A stretch of DNA of 64,000 nt from Melastoma dodecandrum (lineage: Eukaryota > Streptophyta > Magnoliopsida > Myrtales > Melastomataceae), in NCBI GenBank assembly GCA_029817715.1, contig JARUPY010000456.1, forward strand, positions 1 to 64,000, written 5' to 3'. The translations under genes were made by a program, and so were the position numbers. Positions 23,142-35,046 of the stretch are shown here, piece by piece; the stretch's first letter is position 1, and each line of letters starts with the position of its first letter. Under the pieces are notes generated by a model. The model saw only the letters and a program-made list of their open reading frames with translations. It searched no databases and had not been told where the DNA came from.

Positions 23142-23983
23142 ATGATGATGTCTGCCTCTCCGGTTCACCCCCTGTTGTTCTTCACCATCTGCCTCTGCAT
23201 TCCCATCTTACTCATCAGTAAACTAACCACCCCCTGCTCCTTTCACTTCCGGGATTTCGCATTTGTGTTGTTTTTACTTTTTGTAATGTCTCAGGGTTGT
23301 CTTTTGTAGATGGGGAGCAACTCATCGTTGTCAACAACTGCCAGGAAAGCATTTGGCCCGGCATCCTGGGCAGTGCCGGCAAGGCCACCCCAAGGGACGG
23401 GGGGTTCCACCTCAGCAGCGGCGAGGAGGCCGTGATCGACCTCCCCGACAAGTGGTCCGGGAGGATCTGGGGCAGGCAGGGATGCTGCTTCGGCGGAGAC
23501 GGCAAGGGCTCGTGCGAGACCGGGGACTGCTCCGGCCTTTTACACTGCCGGGGCACCGGAGGGGTTCCCCCAGCGACTGTCGTTGAGATGACACTAGGAT
23601 CTTCCACTTCACCCCTGCACTTCTATGACGTCAGTCTGGTCGACGGGTTCAACCTCCCCGTGTCGATGAGGCCTGTCGGGGGAGGGATTGGGTGCGGGGT
23701 GGCAGCTTGTGAGGTCGACCTGAACGTGTGCTGCCCGTCTGCGCTGGAGGTCAAGAAGGGAGGGAAGGTGGTGGGGTGCAAGAGCGCATGCCTCGCGATG
23801 CAGTCGGCCAAGTACTGCTGCACAGGGGAGTATGCGAACCCGAAGACATGCAAACCAACCATATTCTCTCACCTGTTCAAGGCAATCTGCCCAAAGGCTT
23901 ACAGTTACGCATTCGATGATACGTCCAGCCTCAACAAGTGCAGGGCTCCAAGGTACGTTATCACCTTCTGTCCTCCGAAATGA
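23142..23983 (+). CDS. Thaumatin-like protein (PR-5 family)
   Basis: Two exons: 23142-23217 (signal peptide '[15 protein letters not shown]') and 23295-23983, giving 254 residues. The mature part starts '[13 protein letters not shown]' and contains the family region '[11 protein letters not shown]' and 'SCETGDCSG'. It continues with '[13 protein letters not shown]', '[13 protein letters not shown]' and the closing 'AYSYAFDD' and 'VITFCPP'. The acidic-cleft residues (Arg in 'SGRIW', Glu in 'VVEMT', Asp pair in 'YDVSLVD') are present, as is a full cysteine-rich framework. Such proteins are secreted to the wall; several bind or cut beta-1,3-glucan and act in defence or development. The single intron right after the signal peptide is typical of the family. 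The length is normal. Confidence 0.9.
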
Positions 23984-24404
23984 AAAGACGGCGACGACAA
24001 CCTCCGGGAGGACACAGGATCCCTATGTATTAGTCGAGTTTCGTACGTGCTTGTGCTTCCTTAGTTGCGGAGTTAATGCATCAACTTCAATATGTAATTT
24101 TGATCCATTTTCTACAAAAAGTGAACTGTTTGTTTTAGTTGTTCGAACGTCATCAGTCATAAGTCAGTTTGGTCATTGGATTGGAGGATACTTTCAAACG
24201 TGGAGGGGTGGGCGATATCCATCCATTTGCTGGGACCCCCCAACTTATCCACAACGCGAGGTGTGTACGAAGGATTAGTATGACTGGGATGCTGTCTGTC
24301 CTCCCCTCCCTCCTGCCTTCCTTATCCAGATATCTCGCAGTAACTAGATCATCTTCCAGTCCGCCAAGATACCTTCCCGAATCATGCTCCCAGCGAGGGC
24401 AGCC

Positions 24405-24896
24405 ATGGCTTCTTCTTCTTCTTCCTGCTCTTCCCCAACGCTTTCCCCTTGCCTGTCCTCCTCACGCATGAGATCCGCCATCCCACTCAGTGGGAAAAAG
24501 AGGATTATCTCCCTGAAGACCAACAAGAAGAGGAGCCTGACGGTTGTTGCAGCCGCTGGTGAGGTATCAGCAGACGGCACCACTTACCTCATTGCGGGCG
24601 CGGCCGCTGTCGCTCTGATAGGGACCGCATTCCCCATCCTCTTCTCCCGCAAGGACTTGTATGCCCCCCCCCCCCCCCCCCCCCCCCTCCCTTCCCTTCC
24701 TAGACCAAAACAGCCTTACCCCACGATTCATTAATGGGGCGCGTTTCCTGATGGCAGGTGTCCGGAGTGCGATGGAGCCGGGTTCATCAGGCAATCGGCT
24801 GCCACCCTCAGAGCCAATGCAGCGAGGAAGGACCAGGCGCAGATTGTGTGTCCTCGGTGCAACGGCCTTGGCAAGCTCAACCAGATCGACAAATAA
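24405..24896 (+). CDS. Plastid DnaJ-type zinc-finger small protein
   Basis: Two exons, 24405-24658 and 24758-24896, 130 residues. Residues 1-55 are Ser/Arg-rich with few acids, as in chloroplast transit peptides. One hydrophobic segment follows ('TYLIAGAAAVALIGTAFPIL'), then two CxxCxGxG motifs ('CPECDGAG', 'CPRCNGLG') and the end 'KLNQIDK'. These are half of a DnaJ-type zinc finger with no J domain, so the protein is probably a thylakoid- or envelope-anchored thiol/zinc chaperone. The exact substrate is unknown. I chose the ATG in GCAGCCATGGCT at 24405; an in-frame ATG seven codons earlier (24384) is possible. The 99-bp intron contains 24 consecutive C starting five bases after the donor. 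Confidence 0.75.
24664..24687 (+). repeat. Poly(C) run, 24 bases, in an intron
   Basis: The run begins right behind the 5' splice site of the DnaJ-type gene's only intron. Confidence 0.95.
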
Positions 24897-25440
24897 AAAA
24901 CTCCCTCCCTCCTCTGTTCCTCAGTTTCTGTTGGTGTTCTGTAATCGGATCCACTACTGTTTTGATTTGGTGATCAAGACTGGCCCTGATAAGATTCCTC
25001 ATATTTCCTCCGACTCCCCTAAATTAAGACAAGCATTAAATGCCTGATATTTCTCCCATATTTAGAAAAATCCCGGGTAAAACTGTAATCCCTGATTCAT
25101 ACGGGAGATCAAATCTGATTTTGTGTTCTTCTAATGTTTTTGTTGGAGGGATTGAATCTGCTTGGATCGTATCATATAATTATGTTTTCTTGAGCGGGAG
25201 ACGAAAAATCCTTGACCTCTGCTGGGAATGTGAGGCAGATAGAATCGCTGGGTGTCTGCGCCTTCCATGAATTTCGGTGGAGTACAGATTGGCGAATTCC
25301 CTCCTCTTGCAAACCTGTTTCCTCTGTGCCATCTTACTTTGGGAAAAAAACTGATACCCGAATCCCCCCTCCCCCCTCTCTCATTGTTCTTCTACGGTTT
25401 CCAAGGGAAAAAGGATCGAAAAAGGTTGAGAATCTGACAG

Positions 25441-28152
25441 ATGAAGCTGGACGAGGACCTGGGACCCGACCGCGAGGATGAGTTCCAGACCGACGATGAG
25501 GAGAATCAGGCCGAGCGCGATGGGGAGTTTGGTGACGAGGAGGACGATGACGACCTCGGCCATGGTGTGGATGATATGTCGCGTATCTCGTCAGGTGTGC
25601 AACATGACAGCAGTGGGCCTTCATGGCCGCAGAGCTACAGGTTAGCTTGTCTCACCCAAGTTGTCGGGGGGGATGAACATGAGTCCTTTGGGCATTAGTG
25701 GCTTGTGCAATTAGGGATGGCAGTCGCCTGTTATCAGGTTTAAGGAAATATCGGGAAGGCTAGCATCGGCGGAAGCCTATGAGGCTGCCAATACATCCCG
25801 GAACCCTTCAGTTGTCTGATGGACCCGCGTGAATCTCATTATACAATCCATCTAAAAGGTTGATGTTCCTTATATTTCAGGCAGTCAATGGACATGCTTA
25901 CAGGGGTCACGCCCCCTCCCATGAGTTTCTTGGTTGGTTCGAGTTCGGCCAAGGCAAGCAGCTTCCTATCTTCAGCGTACAGAAGATCGCAACTACCGGA
26001 GCAGGATTTCTCTTTGACAAAACCACTTGTCATATCAGTGGAGCCAGAAAAACATGTGAACACAGCTTCACAGCAGCCCTCCCTTCAGTTCTCTAAACTT
26101 TCTGCAAATGAGCTCCCGCCACCGCAAGCGGACTGCTCACTTTCTCAGGCGACTCTCAATGGTAAGGAGAATGCTTTATCCTTTCCTAGCTTATGCCTTA
26201 GACTGGGTTTACATTTCGAGGTCTCGTAATCTGGATGAATATGATGACTCGGGAACAGGAATCAATGTTCTTTGTGGAATTGGGATACTTGCGGTGCCTT
26301 CGGCGATCTATGAGGCGGGGTGGTTGAGTCTGCTACTGCTTGCTGTCTTCAGCTTAGTCTGTTGCTACACTGGTGTTTTGTTGAAACGATGTTTAGATAG
26401 CTCCCCAGGACTCAAAACTTACCCAGACATTGGACAGGCAGCATTTGGGGTGTATGGGCGCCTCATCGTAGCTGTAAGTAGCGTGCCGTGATACCGACCC
26501 CTGATTCTTCTCTTGCTTTTTATCGCACGAGGGATACTGACTTCTGGTCTTTTCTTCTTCCAGATCATCCTGTACATCGAACTATATGTGAGTAAAGCAC
26601 GTTAACGGCCGTGTTCAATCTTCAGAAATTAGGTTATCAAGTCGAATTCTTCTCTTTTGTTGTCCCCACAGGCTTCTTGTGTAGAGTACACAATAATGAT
26701 CGGTGATAATCTGGCCACACTCTTCCCAAATGCATATGCCAACGTAGCCGGCTTGGGACTTGGTCCTCATCAGTTATTTGCAATCGCAGCAACTCTCGTT
26801 GCTCTTCCAACTTGCTGGCTACGCAACCTCACTTTACTTTCCTACATATCAGGTCTCTGCATTTTCCTCCTGCTCATTTAATTCCATCCAAGTCTTGAGT
26901 TCGAACACCATCTGGACTAAAGAACTTTATTTTGATTAAAATGTGACGTCTTCTTTTTGTGACTTTCAGTCGGCGGTGTGGTTTCTTCGATACTGATAGT
27001 CTTTTGCCTGCTGTGGGTGGGAGTGGTAAATGATGTTGGATTTCATCCGGGCGGAACTGCCATAAAAATCGCCAGCCTTCCTTTCGCGGCAGGAATATAT
27101 GGCTTCTGCTATGCCGGACATTCAGTTTTCCCAAATATATACATCTCCATGCGACGGCCATCGCAGTTTCCAGTGGTCGTAATACTAAGGTACCTGTAAT
27201 TTTTCATGGCATGCCGGCAACTGGTAGAAACAAAACTCGGTATCGCTGACACATTTTCATTTTTGGAAAAACCGCAGCTTTGGTTTCTGTTTGTTTATGT
27301 ACCTTGGGGTAGCTGTTTGCGGATACTTGATGTTCGGGGACAATATCAAGTCGCAATTCACCTTGAACATGCCTACCCAGTTTATGGCGACTAAATTGGC
27401 GATCTGGACCACGGTGAGATTCGAACAAACTGCAGACTACCATGAGTTCTTTTACTTTCTCACTGAATGAGGAACTTCCCCACTTATCTTCTCCAGGTCA
27501 TAAATCCTTTATCCAAGTTCGCGCTGACGATAAACCCAGTTGCGTTATGTTTGGAGGAGCTCCTTCCGCCATCACACCAACAATCCTATGGCATTGTGAT
27601 TATGATAAGAACCACTCTAGTGATGAGCACTCTGGCTGTGGCGCTCGCGGTCCCTTTCTTTGGTACTGTAATCTTTCTTCCACTTAGATATGGCCCATCT
27701 CCCCTTTATAAGCTCGGTATTTCTCGATCATAACCTCGTATCAAACCGCAGGTTTCATGATGGCGATGATGGGATCTCTTCTCGCAATGCTGGTGGTGAG
27801 TACCTCGGCAGTTCTACGTGCCACTCAAATCTCACAGCACAAGCATCACTAAACCTAATGAAAACTCATCCTTCTGTCTGAAAATCTGATGCAGGCACTC
27901 ATAATCCCCTGTGCATGCTACCTCAGACTCCGCAAGGGACGATTGAGCAAGCACGAGGTAATGGAATCGCCAACTCTCCTCGTCTGTTTTTCGCGTATCC
28001 AAGTGTCTTGTCAATCGACAGCCTGCTTGTTTTCTTTTCCAATTTTCATTTTCCAGATCGGGAAGTGCTGGCTAACGATTGCCGTCGGCGTCCTGTGTTC
28101 GCTCATCGGAACGTACTCGGCAATCTCGAGATTACGTGACAAGGCGGTGTGA
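25441..28152 (+). CDS. AVT1-type vacuolar amino acid transporter
   Basis: Eleven exons join in phase: 25441-25640, 25881-26161, 26259-26473, 26564-26587, 26672-26852, 26970-27189, 27278-27413, 27497-27662, 27752-27795, 27895-27957 and 28057-28152, for 541 residues. The long acidic N-terminus ('DEDLGPDREDEFQTDDEENQ') is typical of the AVT1 branch of the AAAP family. It is followed by the membrane core: 'LNGINVLCGIGILAVPSA', 'GLKTYPDIGQAAFG', 'VEYTIMIGDNLATLFPNA', 'HSVFPNIYISM' and 'MFGDNIKSQFTLNMP'. AVT1 proteins are tonoplast proton/amino acid exchangers. About ten membrane spans are visible. Exon 4 is only 24 bases. All borders are GT..AG and the length is normal, so the gene looks intact. 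Confidence 0.9.
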
Positions 28153-29899
28153 CAGCGCTGGCCGGGTATTAAACATGTAGGAACGAACAATCACTGTTTT
28201 GAGCGCAAGGGGGACTCCTTTCTCCCTTCATCGGAACTGAAATATCGAAAAAGGTATCCGTGGGTCAAGTGTGAAAGAGGAGGAAATGCAGGCGAACATT
28301 AGGAAAGGTTTGGTTTGGGGACGAATGAAATCTGTGGGCGAGGGGCTACGATGCACTTTATTTATTGAATTTGATCCCCTCAACTCAAGGTTTGGTCATG
28401 ATGATCGTCCGACGGTAAAAATTTGCATTCTAGAATCTCTATCTGGCCTATGGCAAAAGTAACAAGAGCAATACTAATACACGATATATATCATATTCCA
28501 CTCAACTAACTTCTCGGTCGTAGACGAGACCCCCCCCCCCCCCCCCCCCCCACTCCTACTTGCCCCTTGTTCACGAGTTTGAATTCCCTGCGAAGTGCTG
28601 AATTCCGTGCTGTTGGAAAACATTCATCTTATCTTAAATCGATATTAATTTCTTGTTAGATCATTCTTTAGTTGCTGGGCCTGGGAGTTCGTTCATAGTG
28701 TGGACTGTCGTGGCAGTTAAATGGGTGGCATTCACAAGTTTTATTATTAAATTAGATAATCCCTTACTGATCAACATGAGGAAGCTTATTTCTCCCAAAA
28801 TTGTAAATAAGAAAAAGAAAATTTCCATTTATTTTAGAAAGATAGAGATTTGTACTAGTTTAAAAAAATCACTAAATATGATTAATATTTTAAAAATTAC
28901 TTTTATATTATCGTTTGGATGAATTAATTTTATAAAAAAATACAAATTTTGAAAATCCGTTCATTTCTTGTCAGGGATATTTCAACAAATTTAAGTGATC
29001 TTCTATCTCTAATGAATGGAGAGTTCCTTTTAAATACGTCCGGCCTACGCCGACCCTACTAGTATATGTTTCAACGGGAATCACCAAAGGTGAATTGATA
29101 GAATAAAAACCTCTAGTGAAATGTCCTCTCGTAACGTAACACGGTGGATAAATTACATTACATGGTTCATTTTAGGGATTGACATACTTACCTATTCAGT
29201 TAATTTTGCACTGACGTTCCTAAAATGGAGACTATCACATCGGAACGAAAGACTCTTTCTAGCATTTCAGCCTTTCATTTCCTTTCGGAGCCCATGATAC
29301 AACACTTCTTGGTCGGGATGGGCCCACGTATTGATATTTTTTTTTTTTCTTATTTTTCCCACGGAACCTGTGGAAGAGCGCCAACTCATATTATATTTAT
29401 TACTAGCCATTACCAAATATTGATGGTTGTGGATTTTTTAAATGCCAACGACTCCAGAACCCTGATGTAAACTTTATTGACCCACGCCTATTTTTATCCA
29501 GACTAAAATAAATAAATGAATAAAAATTACTCTCTTAAGAATTCTTTTTGTATATTTTATCAAATTCGTAATTAATCACTTGCCTTTGATTTTCATAAAA
29601 AAAAATTCAATTTATATTTTCCTAATAAATCAAGTCAACTAGGATAAACATTATTAAAATCATATCATTAAAGTAATTAAGAAAAACAATTTTTGAAACT
29701 AGGTGCACCCCACTCGTACATCTCCTGGAACAATCTGGGGTTCATCGAAATTGATGAAATACATGCCCATCATCACATGGGTCTCCATGCTTTGCTGAGG
29801 TTTGTCTTCTTAAAAAAATCAAGAAAAAGTAAGGATTGAAACAAAAGGAGAAAAAAGTAAGATGGGAGTTCTTGCTGCAATGACTAGAAGGACTTGGGG
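28153..29899. other. Spacer with 22-base poly(C) run
   Basis: The 3' end of the AVT1 gene is followed by AT-rich sequence without a gene. A run of 22 C lies at 28530-28551. Confidence 0.5.
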
Positions 29900-31289
29900 A
29901 TGGATGAAGAGGGAGGAGGGGGAGGAGGAGACCTGCTTCACAATATCAGGTATGGACCTCCTCCTTCGGTTGATCCATAATTCGAATATGTTAGGAATCC
30001 TGTTAGCTTAAGAATGTTCTGCATATGTCACGGTTCGACCCGGGGCAGATGGTAAAAGCTGTAGTTCGTAATAAGAATCGGATCTTCTTTCAAGTATTTG
30101 GATTGGACATAGAGGTTTCGCGCCATTGTTTATCGGTTGCCTTCACCTATCGGATCTGTGAGGCTAACAAAACCCGTGCAATGGCCTTTTCGCAAAGTCA
30201 ACACCTTGTTTAGGGAGGGCGGCACTTTTCACTTCTTGAAGTCTTGGATTTGGAATTGGATAATTACTTTTAGCAAGAATGATATGATTTTAAGCTCCTC
30301 CTAACAGTCCTCCAGAATCAGGCTTTCTGTTGCTCTGACCTTAAACATTTTAATGTTTTTCTCAGAATACTCACTATTTGATTTCCGAGTTAATTTCGTT
30401 CTGTTTATCTCCCCTTGTCCTGCTTTTCAGTTTCCAAACAAGGAGGACACCATATGCGGACGTTCAAGACCCGACCAATAAAAGGAAACTATCATCTGTC
30501 GAGCTGGAATTGCCCGAAGCGAAGTACAAATGCGTTGAGTTGGAGAGCGATTGCGATGCTACGAGTCTGCTGGTAGAAGCTGGGGATGAGGCCTTGACCG
30601 CTGACAGGGAACATGCTTTCGATGCGTCGCGAGTCGAATCAGTGAAAGACAGTAACAGTATCGCTGACGATGCTGATACAGCCATGTCTGCCTATTTTGA
30701 TTTTAACTGCGGTTACAGTCCTGCCGGCCGAAAAGATACAGCCTACACTTCTGGGAAATGGCCAGACCGTGATTATCCACCAGAGATGCGTTTTACATCT
30801 GAGGGTGCAAAGGAGGTGATAATGGAAAGTAGGAGACAAGAGGGCAATGTTGTTTTCGGTCGTCATGGAGAGAACTCTCGTGAATGTGGATTGCAAATTC
30901 GGCAGATGCTCGAGGAGCAGCTTTTGGAGCATGGAGTCCTAAACTCTGGCTGCTCAGAATATGCAAGTGCATGCGAAGATCTCCGTATTAATAAGGAAGC
31001 AGAGGATTGCGATTTGATGAGTGCGCTTGGATCTACCAGTTACGCATTATCGTCAGGAAGAAGTAGCGCTAACAATGGTAAACTGTGCTATCCTATGTGG
31101 CTCACTAGTTTCATCCCTCAAGAACCGAATGTCGTTAATGCTTAATATGCTTTCTGAGCGTGAGCTGGTTTAGACTGCAGATCATTTACCAAAATGTTAT
31201 CTTTCGATTTTGCAGAAACTCTAAACGGCACCAAAAGACCAACCATCGACACTGAGTTTGAGGAATACTTCTCCATGCTTATGATGTGA
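29900..31289 (+). CDS. FHY1/FHL-like phytochrome A nuclear import factor
   Basis: Three exons: 29900-29949, 30431-31077 and 31216-31289, 256 residues. Exon 1 is short and Glu/Gly-rich. Exon 2 opens with a basic nuclear signal ('NKRKL') and is acidic and Ser-rich after that. The last exon ends 'DTEFEEYFSMLMM', the conserved C-terminal motif through which FHY1 and FHL bind light-activated phytochrome A and carry it into the nucleus. Apart from the two ends the protein is divergent, as usual in this family, and at 256 residues it is somewhat longer than the Arabidopsis members. Phases at both introns (AG|T and G|AA) fit. The call rests on the basic signal plus the C-terminal motif. Confidence 0.7.
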
Positions 31290-32112
31290 GGAGCTTACGT
31301 TTAAATTGTAGCCCATGTGGTTTTGGTGAAACTGTAGTGTTTTCCGATAAGTGTTTGCCGAAGAAAGCTAATGGACAAGTCTTTGGCGGCTCATTTCCCC
31401 AATTTTCATGTAAAGTATGGGACTGTTCGTTCAAGTTTGAGACTTTGGAATAAGCTTCTGCATATGTGCAGTCCATTGTCCATTTCATTAGACAAGCTAA
31501 AGGTTTTCCAATAATGTTAATGATGGGGTAATCGAGCTTACATCGAAGTAGCCTTGAACTGTTATGGTCCCGGGGTTTCGCATCTTATTTAAAAGTACAG
31601 TCTCCTCCTCCTGCCTTGCAATGGCTGTCAATTTAAATTAGAAGGTGTTAGCTTTTATTCAGTTATGTTGGGAGGAAAAGACAGCCACCTGAAAGCCATG
31701 TTTCTCCAGACGTAAATAGGCTAATGGCAAGCTCGTAACCAGAGAGTTCATTCTACAGTGATGGCATCTAGCCTAGTGGCGAATTCATTACAAGGCCATC
31801 ACGGTTACTGTCTAAGAACAGCCGAAGAGCACTCAGATCCACCAATCTTTCGAAGTTTGCTTCCGCGTTTCGTTGCTCATGCGTCAGGGCCTTTTCTTCT
31901 GGCTGGATGAAGCACGATTTCATCTCCTCAAAGCGTGAAAAAACGAATGGTGTTATTGCTATCAAGAGGGGCTTAACATATAATAAGGCCAGCTACGAGG
32001 AATGAATGCATATCTCCTGCACTTGATTAGTTAAACTAAAAATCGGAAATAATGTGACGTACTGTATATTTCATTTTCAATACTCCCTTCATGTTAGAAA
32101 TGACCGGCGTCT

Positions 32113-33639
32113 TTGACTATTTTATTCGATTCACTGATTCATATGTTAGGCCCATTTTTTTGTCACATATACTTTGACTAGCGATCACATTTCACAGTAT
32201 TTTCTCCACGCTCCATCAAAAGCTCCACTGACCCTCGTTCTCGTGTGCGGAAATGATATATCGTGTTCATAATGTATTTGGGGTCAGGCGGACCACGCTC
32301 CATCTCGTGAATAAGACCCAGCGACAGAAAAATAATACGTTCATAATGTATTTGGGGTCAGAGCGGACAGAACCGAGAACAGAATCCAATCATGAAGGCC
32401 AATGATAGACTTTGACATGTAATACCAACATCGAAGCGGGCGCTCGCATTCGGACAAAGATCAGGTAGGCCTTCTCCGCAACCTCCTTACGACTGACTGG
32501 CGTGCATGAACCTAAGCCTTAAGAACAGACCAACCGGGTGTATTTGACTTTTGCGGTTTGACATTTATTTGAAAAGCTTTTGCTCGAACTTTCCAAGGAT
32601 GTGATTCTTGTACCCGGGTGGGTAAATCGGGACAAAAGGGGGAGGTTGGATTTAAAGAAAAACGTATGGAGCGCCCACCCGGGGGGGGTGGGGCATGCCT
32701 CCATCCGATCCACTCACGACTAGTTTACTACTTACTACTTTGTTGTAGGACACAGGGAGAGTGAAGAGTCAACGGCTGTTGTCAGTTTCCCCCGTGGGTC
32801 GAACCCCAATAAAAAAAGTCAAAGCCACGTCCAGACAACACTTTCCCTCGCTATGAAGCAACTGCCGCCTCCACCCGACACGACCAAAACAACGACAAGG
32901 ATGACGAGATAACGACCACGGGATTTGATGCCGCCACCCGACCCCTGGTCACGTCAGATGTTGGATGTATTTGTTAAGAAGACGAGACGAGGTTAAAATT
33001 GAGTGATGAATTCCCACGGGAGGGAGGAGAGAATATTCGAGAATTTCGGGAACCACGTTGACTCGCCTAATCATCAGGCCTCATCCCTTTATCCAATCAG
33101 ACGTCGACACTTGTCCAATCATTTTCCTGACTATAATACTCAGGTGGAATGAAACCGAAAGAAAACCGATTCGATTCTAAGGACTCCATCCAAACGCAAC
33201 AGTTTACGCAGTGAATCCCATGGCGTGTCCGGTCCAAAGCACCGATGGTATTTTTTTTTTTACACCGTCGAAATAATCTAAAAACTCAGTATAATTTAAG
33301 TTCAGCCGGGTACCAGAACGGTGAGCTATCCGCACTACTTCATTACACAAAACACATGTAATTGGAACCCCTCCCAGCAGAGAGGACAAAAACCTAGGGG
33401 ACACAACACAACAGCTTAGATTTAAAAATCTAAAAGAAATCCCTCCCAACTAAACGTTTGATTTGGAAATCAGATTGCATGAAGACAACAATTTCACTGA
33501 GGACAAAACTTTTACCCTACACCGTGTCTAAGACGTGAAATTAATCAGATCGAGGGAGTTATGGGGCGTATTGGTCTTCAGACCGGAGGGAGGAGGGACC
33601 GTCGGGGCGGTTGAATATTTCCTCTCCACAACAAGTCAA
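32113..33639 (+). promoter_or_regulatory. W-box cluster upstream of the WRKY gene
   Basis: TTGACT or its complement AGTCAA occurs at 32113, 32174, 32544, 32767, 32817, 33058 and 33634. W-boxes bind WRKY proteins. Chance predicts roughly one and a half TTGAC[CT] sites for a stretch this long. The cluster suggests auto- or cross-regulation by WRKY factors, which is inference. Confidence 0.45.
32265..32361 (+). repeat. 23-bp direct repeat, spacing 74 bp
   Basis: A perfect 23-base block beginning GTTCATAATG and ending GGGGTCAG occurs at 32265-32287 and 32339-32361. Confidence 0.9.
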
Positions 33640-33917
33640 TCTACAGAGAACACGTGAACAACAAAAAAAAGAAAAAGAAAAATCAAACAATCAACGCAAA
33701 AAGGGCGAAAGCGAGACACCATAAATGATGAAGTTCATCTGCTCCAATCGTGCTTAGCAGGACATGATATTCCTTCCCTCCCCACCTCCTTCCTTCTCCA
33801 CACCCTCCCTTTTATCAGCATCTCCTCTTCATTAAAAGAAAATTAATCCTCGTTCCTGATATCATCTCCTCACCATCCCCATCTACTATCTTCATAAGAT
33901 TCGGCCGCCTTGGGATA

Positions 33918-34716
33918 ATGTACGACGAGGTTGGAGACTTGGAGGACGACGATATTGTTAGGGAGCTCCTCGACGACGTGTCTCCCTTGTTTGTGGAACT
34001 GCGGTCGGCTGGCTCCCCTGAGGATGGCATTGGTTCTGGGAACTCCTGCTGCCTGTCGCAGCAGCAGCAGCAGCTTGACGACAACGACGCGATCCTGAAG
34101 CTTGTGTCCACCATTTACTCCAGTCCCACCATCCGGGACATAGAGGCTGCTCTCAACATGATGACTCACAAGGGAGGAGATACGACCTGGCTGGGGCCGT
34201 CCTCTTATCAAGAAATGTCAGTTTCCAACAGCTTCATTGAACTTTTGTCTCCACGCCACATGCTTTACTTCAATTCTGCATAATTCTCTGTTCGGCAGGA
34301 TACCATCGGTCCTAAGGGGATCGAACAAGTTCGAGCACAAGTACACCCTCAGAATCAAGAGCTCGTCTGCCGATGGCGCAGCGGCCACGAGCGACGACGG
34401 ATACAAATGGAGGAAGTATGGACAGAAAGCCATCAAGAATAGCCCGAACCCAAGGTTGGACGTTTCTATTCGCGTTGGAAACATTCTTCCATCATCCTCC
34501 AATGAAATTAACGTGGTCTATCTGGGCCTGGGTTTTAGGAGCTACTACAAGTGCACGAACCCGAGATGCAATGCGAAGAAGCAGGTGGAGAGGTCAAGCG
34601 ACGACCCGGACACCCTCCTCGTCACCTACGAGGGCCTCCACCTCCACTTCGCTTACCCCTTCTTCCCCGCCAGCGCATCCAACCAGCCCATCAAGAGGCC
34701 CAAGAAGACCGATTAG
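33918..34716 (+). CDS. WRKY49: WRKY49-like transcription factor (short frame)
   Basis: Three exons: 33918-34216, 34299-34454 and 34539-34716, 210 residues to the first stop. The N-terminus is acidic. A Gln run sits at about residue 50, and '[16 protein letters not shown]' follows. The single WRKY domain reads '[21 protein letters not shown]', split by an intron, then '[18 protein letters not shown]' and the zinc ligands 'GLHLHF'. The WRKY intron after 'NPR' is conserved in the family. The 'CTNPRC', 'NSPNPR' and 'AYPFF' features match Arabidopsis WRKY49, so it is a nuclear W-box-binding factor. The frame stops at TAG 34714, yet stays open for 109 more codons that look like a real C-terminus (next entry). 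Confidence 0.85.
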
Positions 34717-35046
34717 GCAGATGACATCGGCCCAATAATACTCCGGCCGGAAGAAAATGACGAGCCCTCTCACGCTCCAGTAGAGGATCCCCTGCAGACC
34801 CAACAATTTGAAAGGGCCCAAGATGAAGCAACTGGGCATCAGGGGCTGCTCCAGGACGTCGTGCCCATCAGTGTCCTGAACCCGGACAGGACCAAAACCC
34901 CAAGCCCGTCTGCTTCGTCGTCATGGTCATCGCTGGCGTCGGCGTCCAGCCAGACCCGGCCCGCTTCGCCTTTGTATCCTCCATCGTGCCTTGTTCATCC
35001 TCCGACGTATTACTATGGGAGCGGCCTGGATCCATGCATCACGTAA
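34717..35046 (+). other. In-frame C-terminal extension of WRKY49 behind a TAG
   Basis: Codons after the TAG at 34714-34716 stay open in the same frame to TAA 35044-35046. They encode an acidic, Ser/Pro-rich text with 'GHQGLLQDVVPISVLNP', which recalls the C-terminal block of longer WRKY49 proteins as I remember them. This looks like coding sequence cut off by a single nonsense change. It may still be read in other alleles, or the TAG may be a base-calling error. Confidence 0.6.

Larger units (their letters stand above)
31290..33917. other. Long spacer; upstream region of the WRKY gene
   Basis: No ORF has family similarity. A 23-bp direct repeat and seven W-boxes (both listed separately) are the visible structure. 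Confidence 0.5.
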
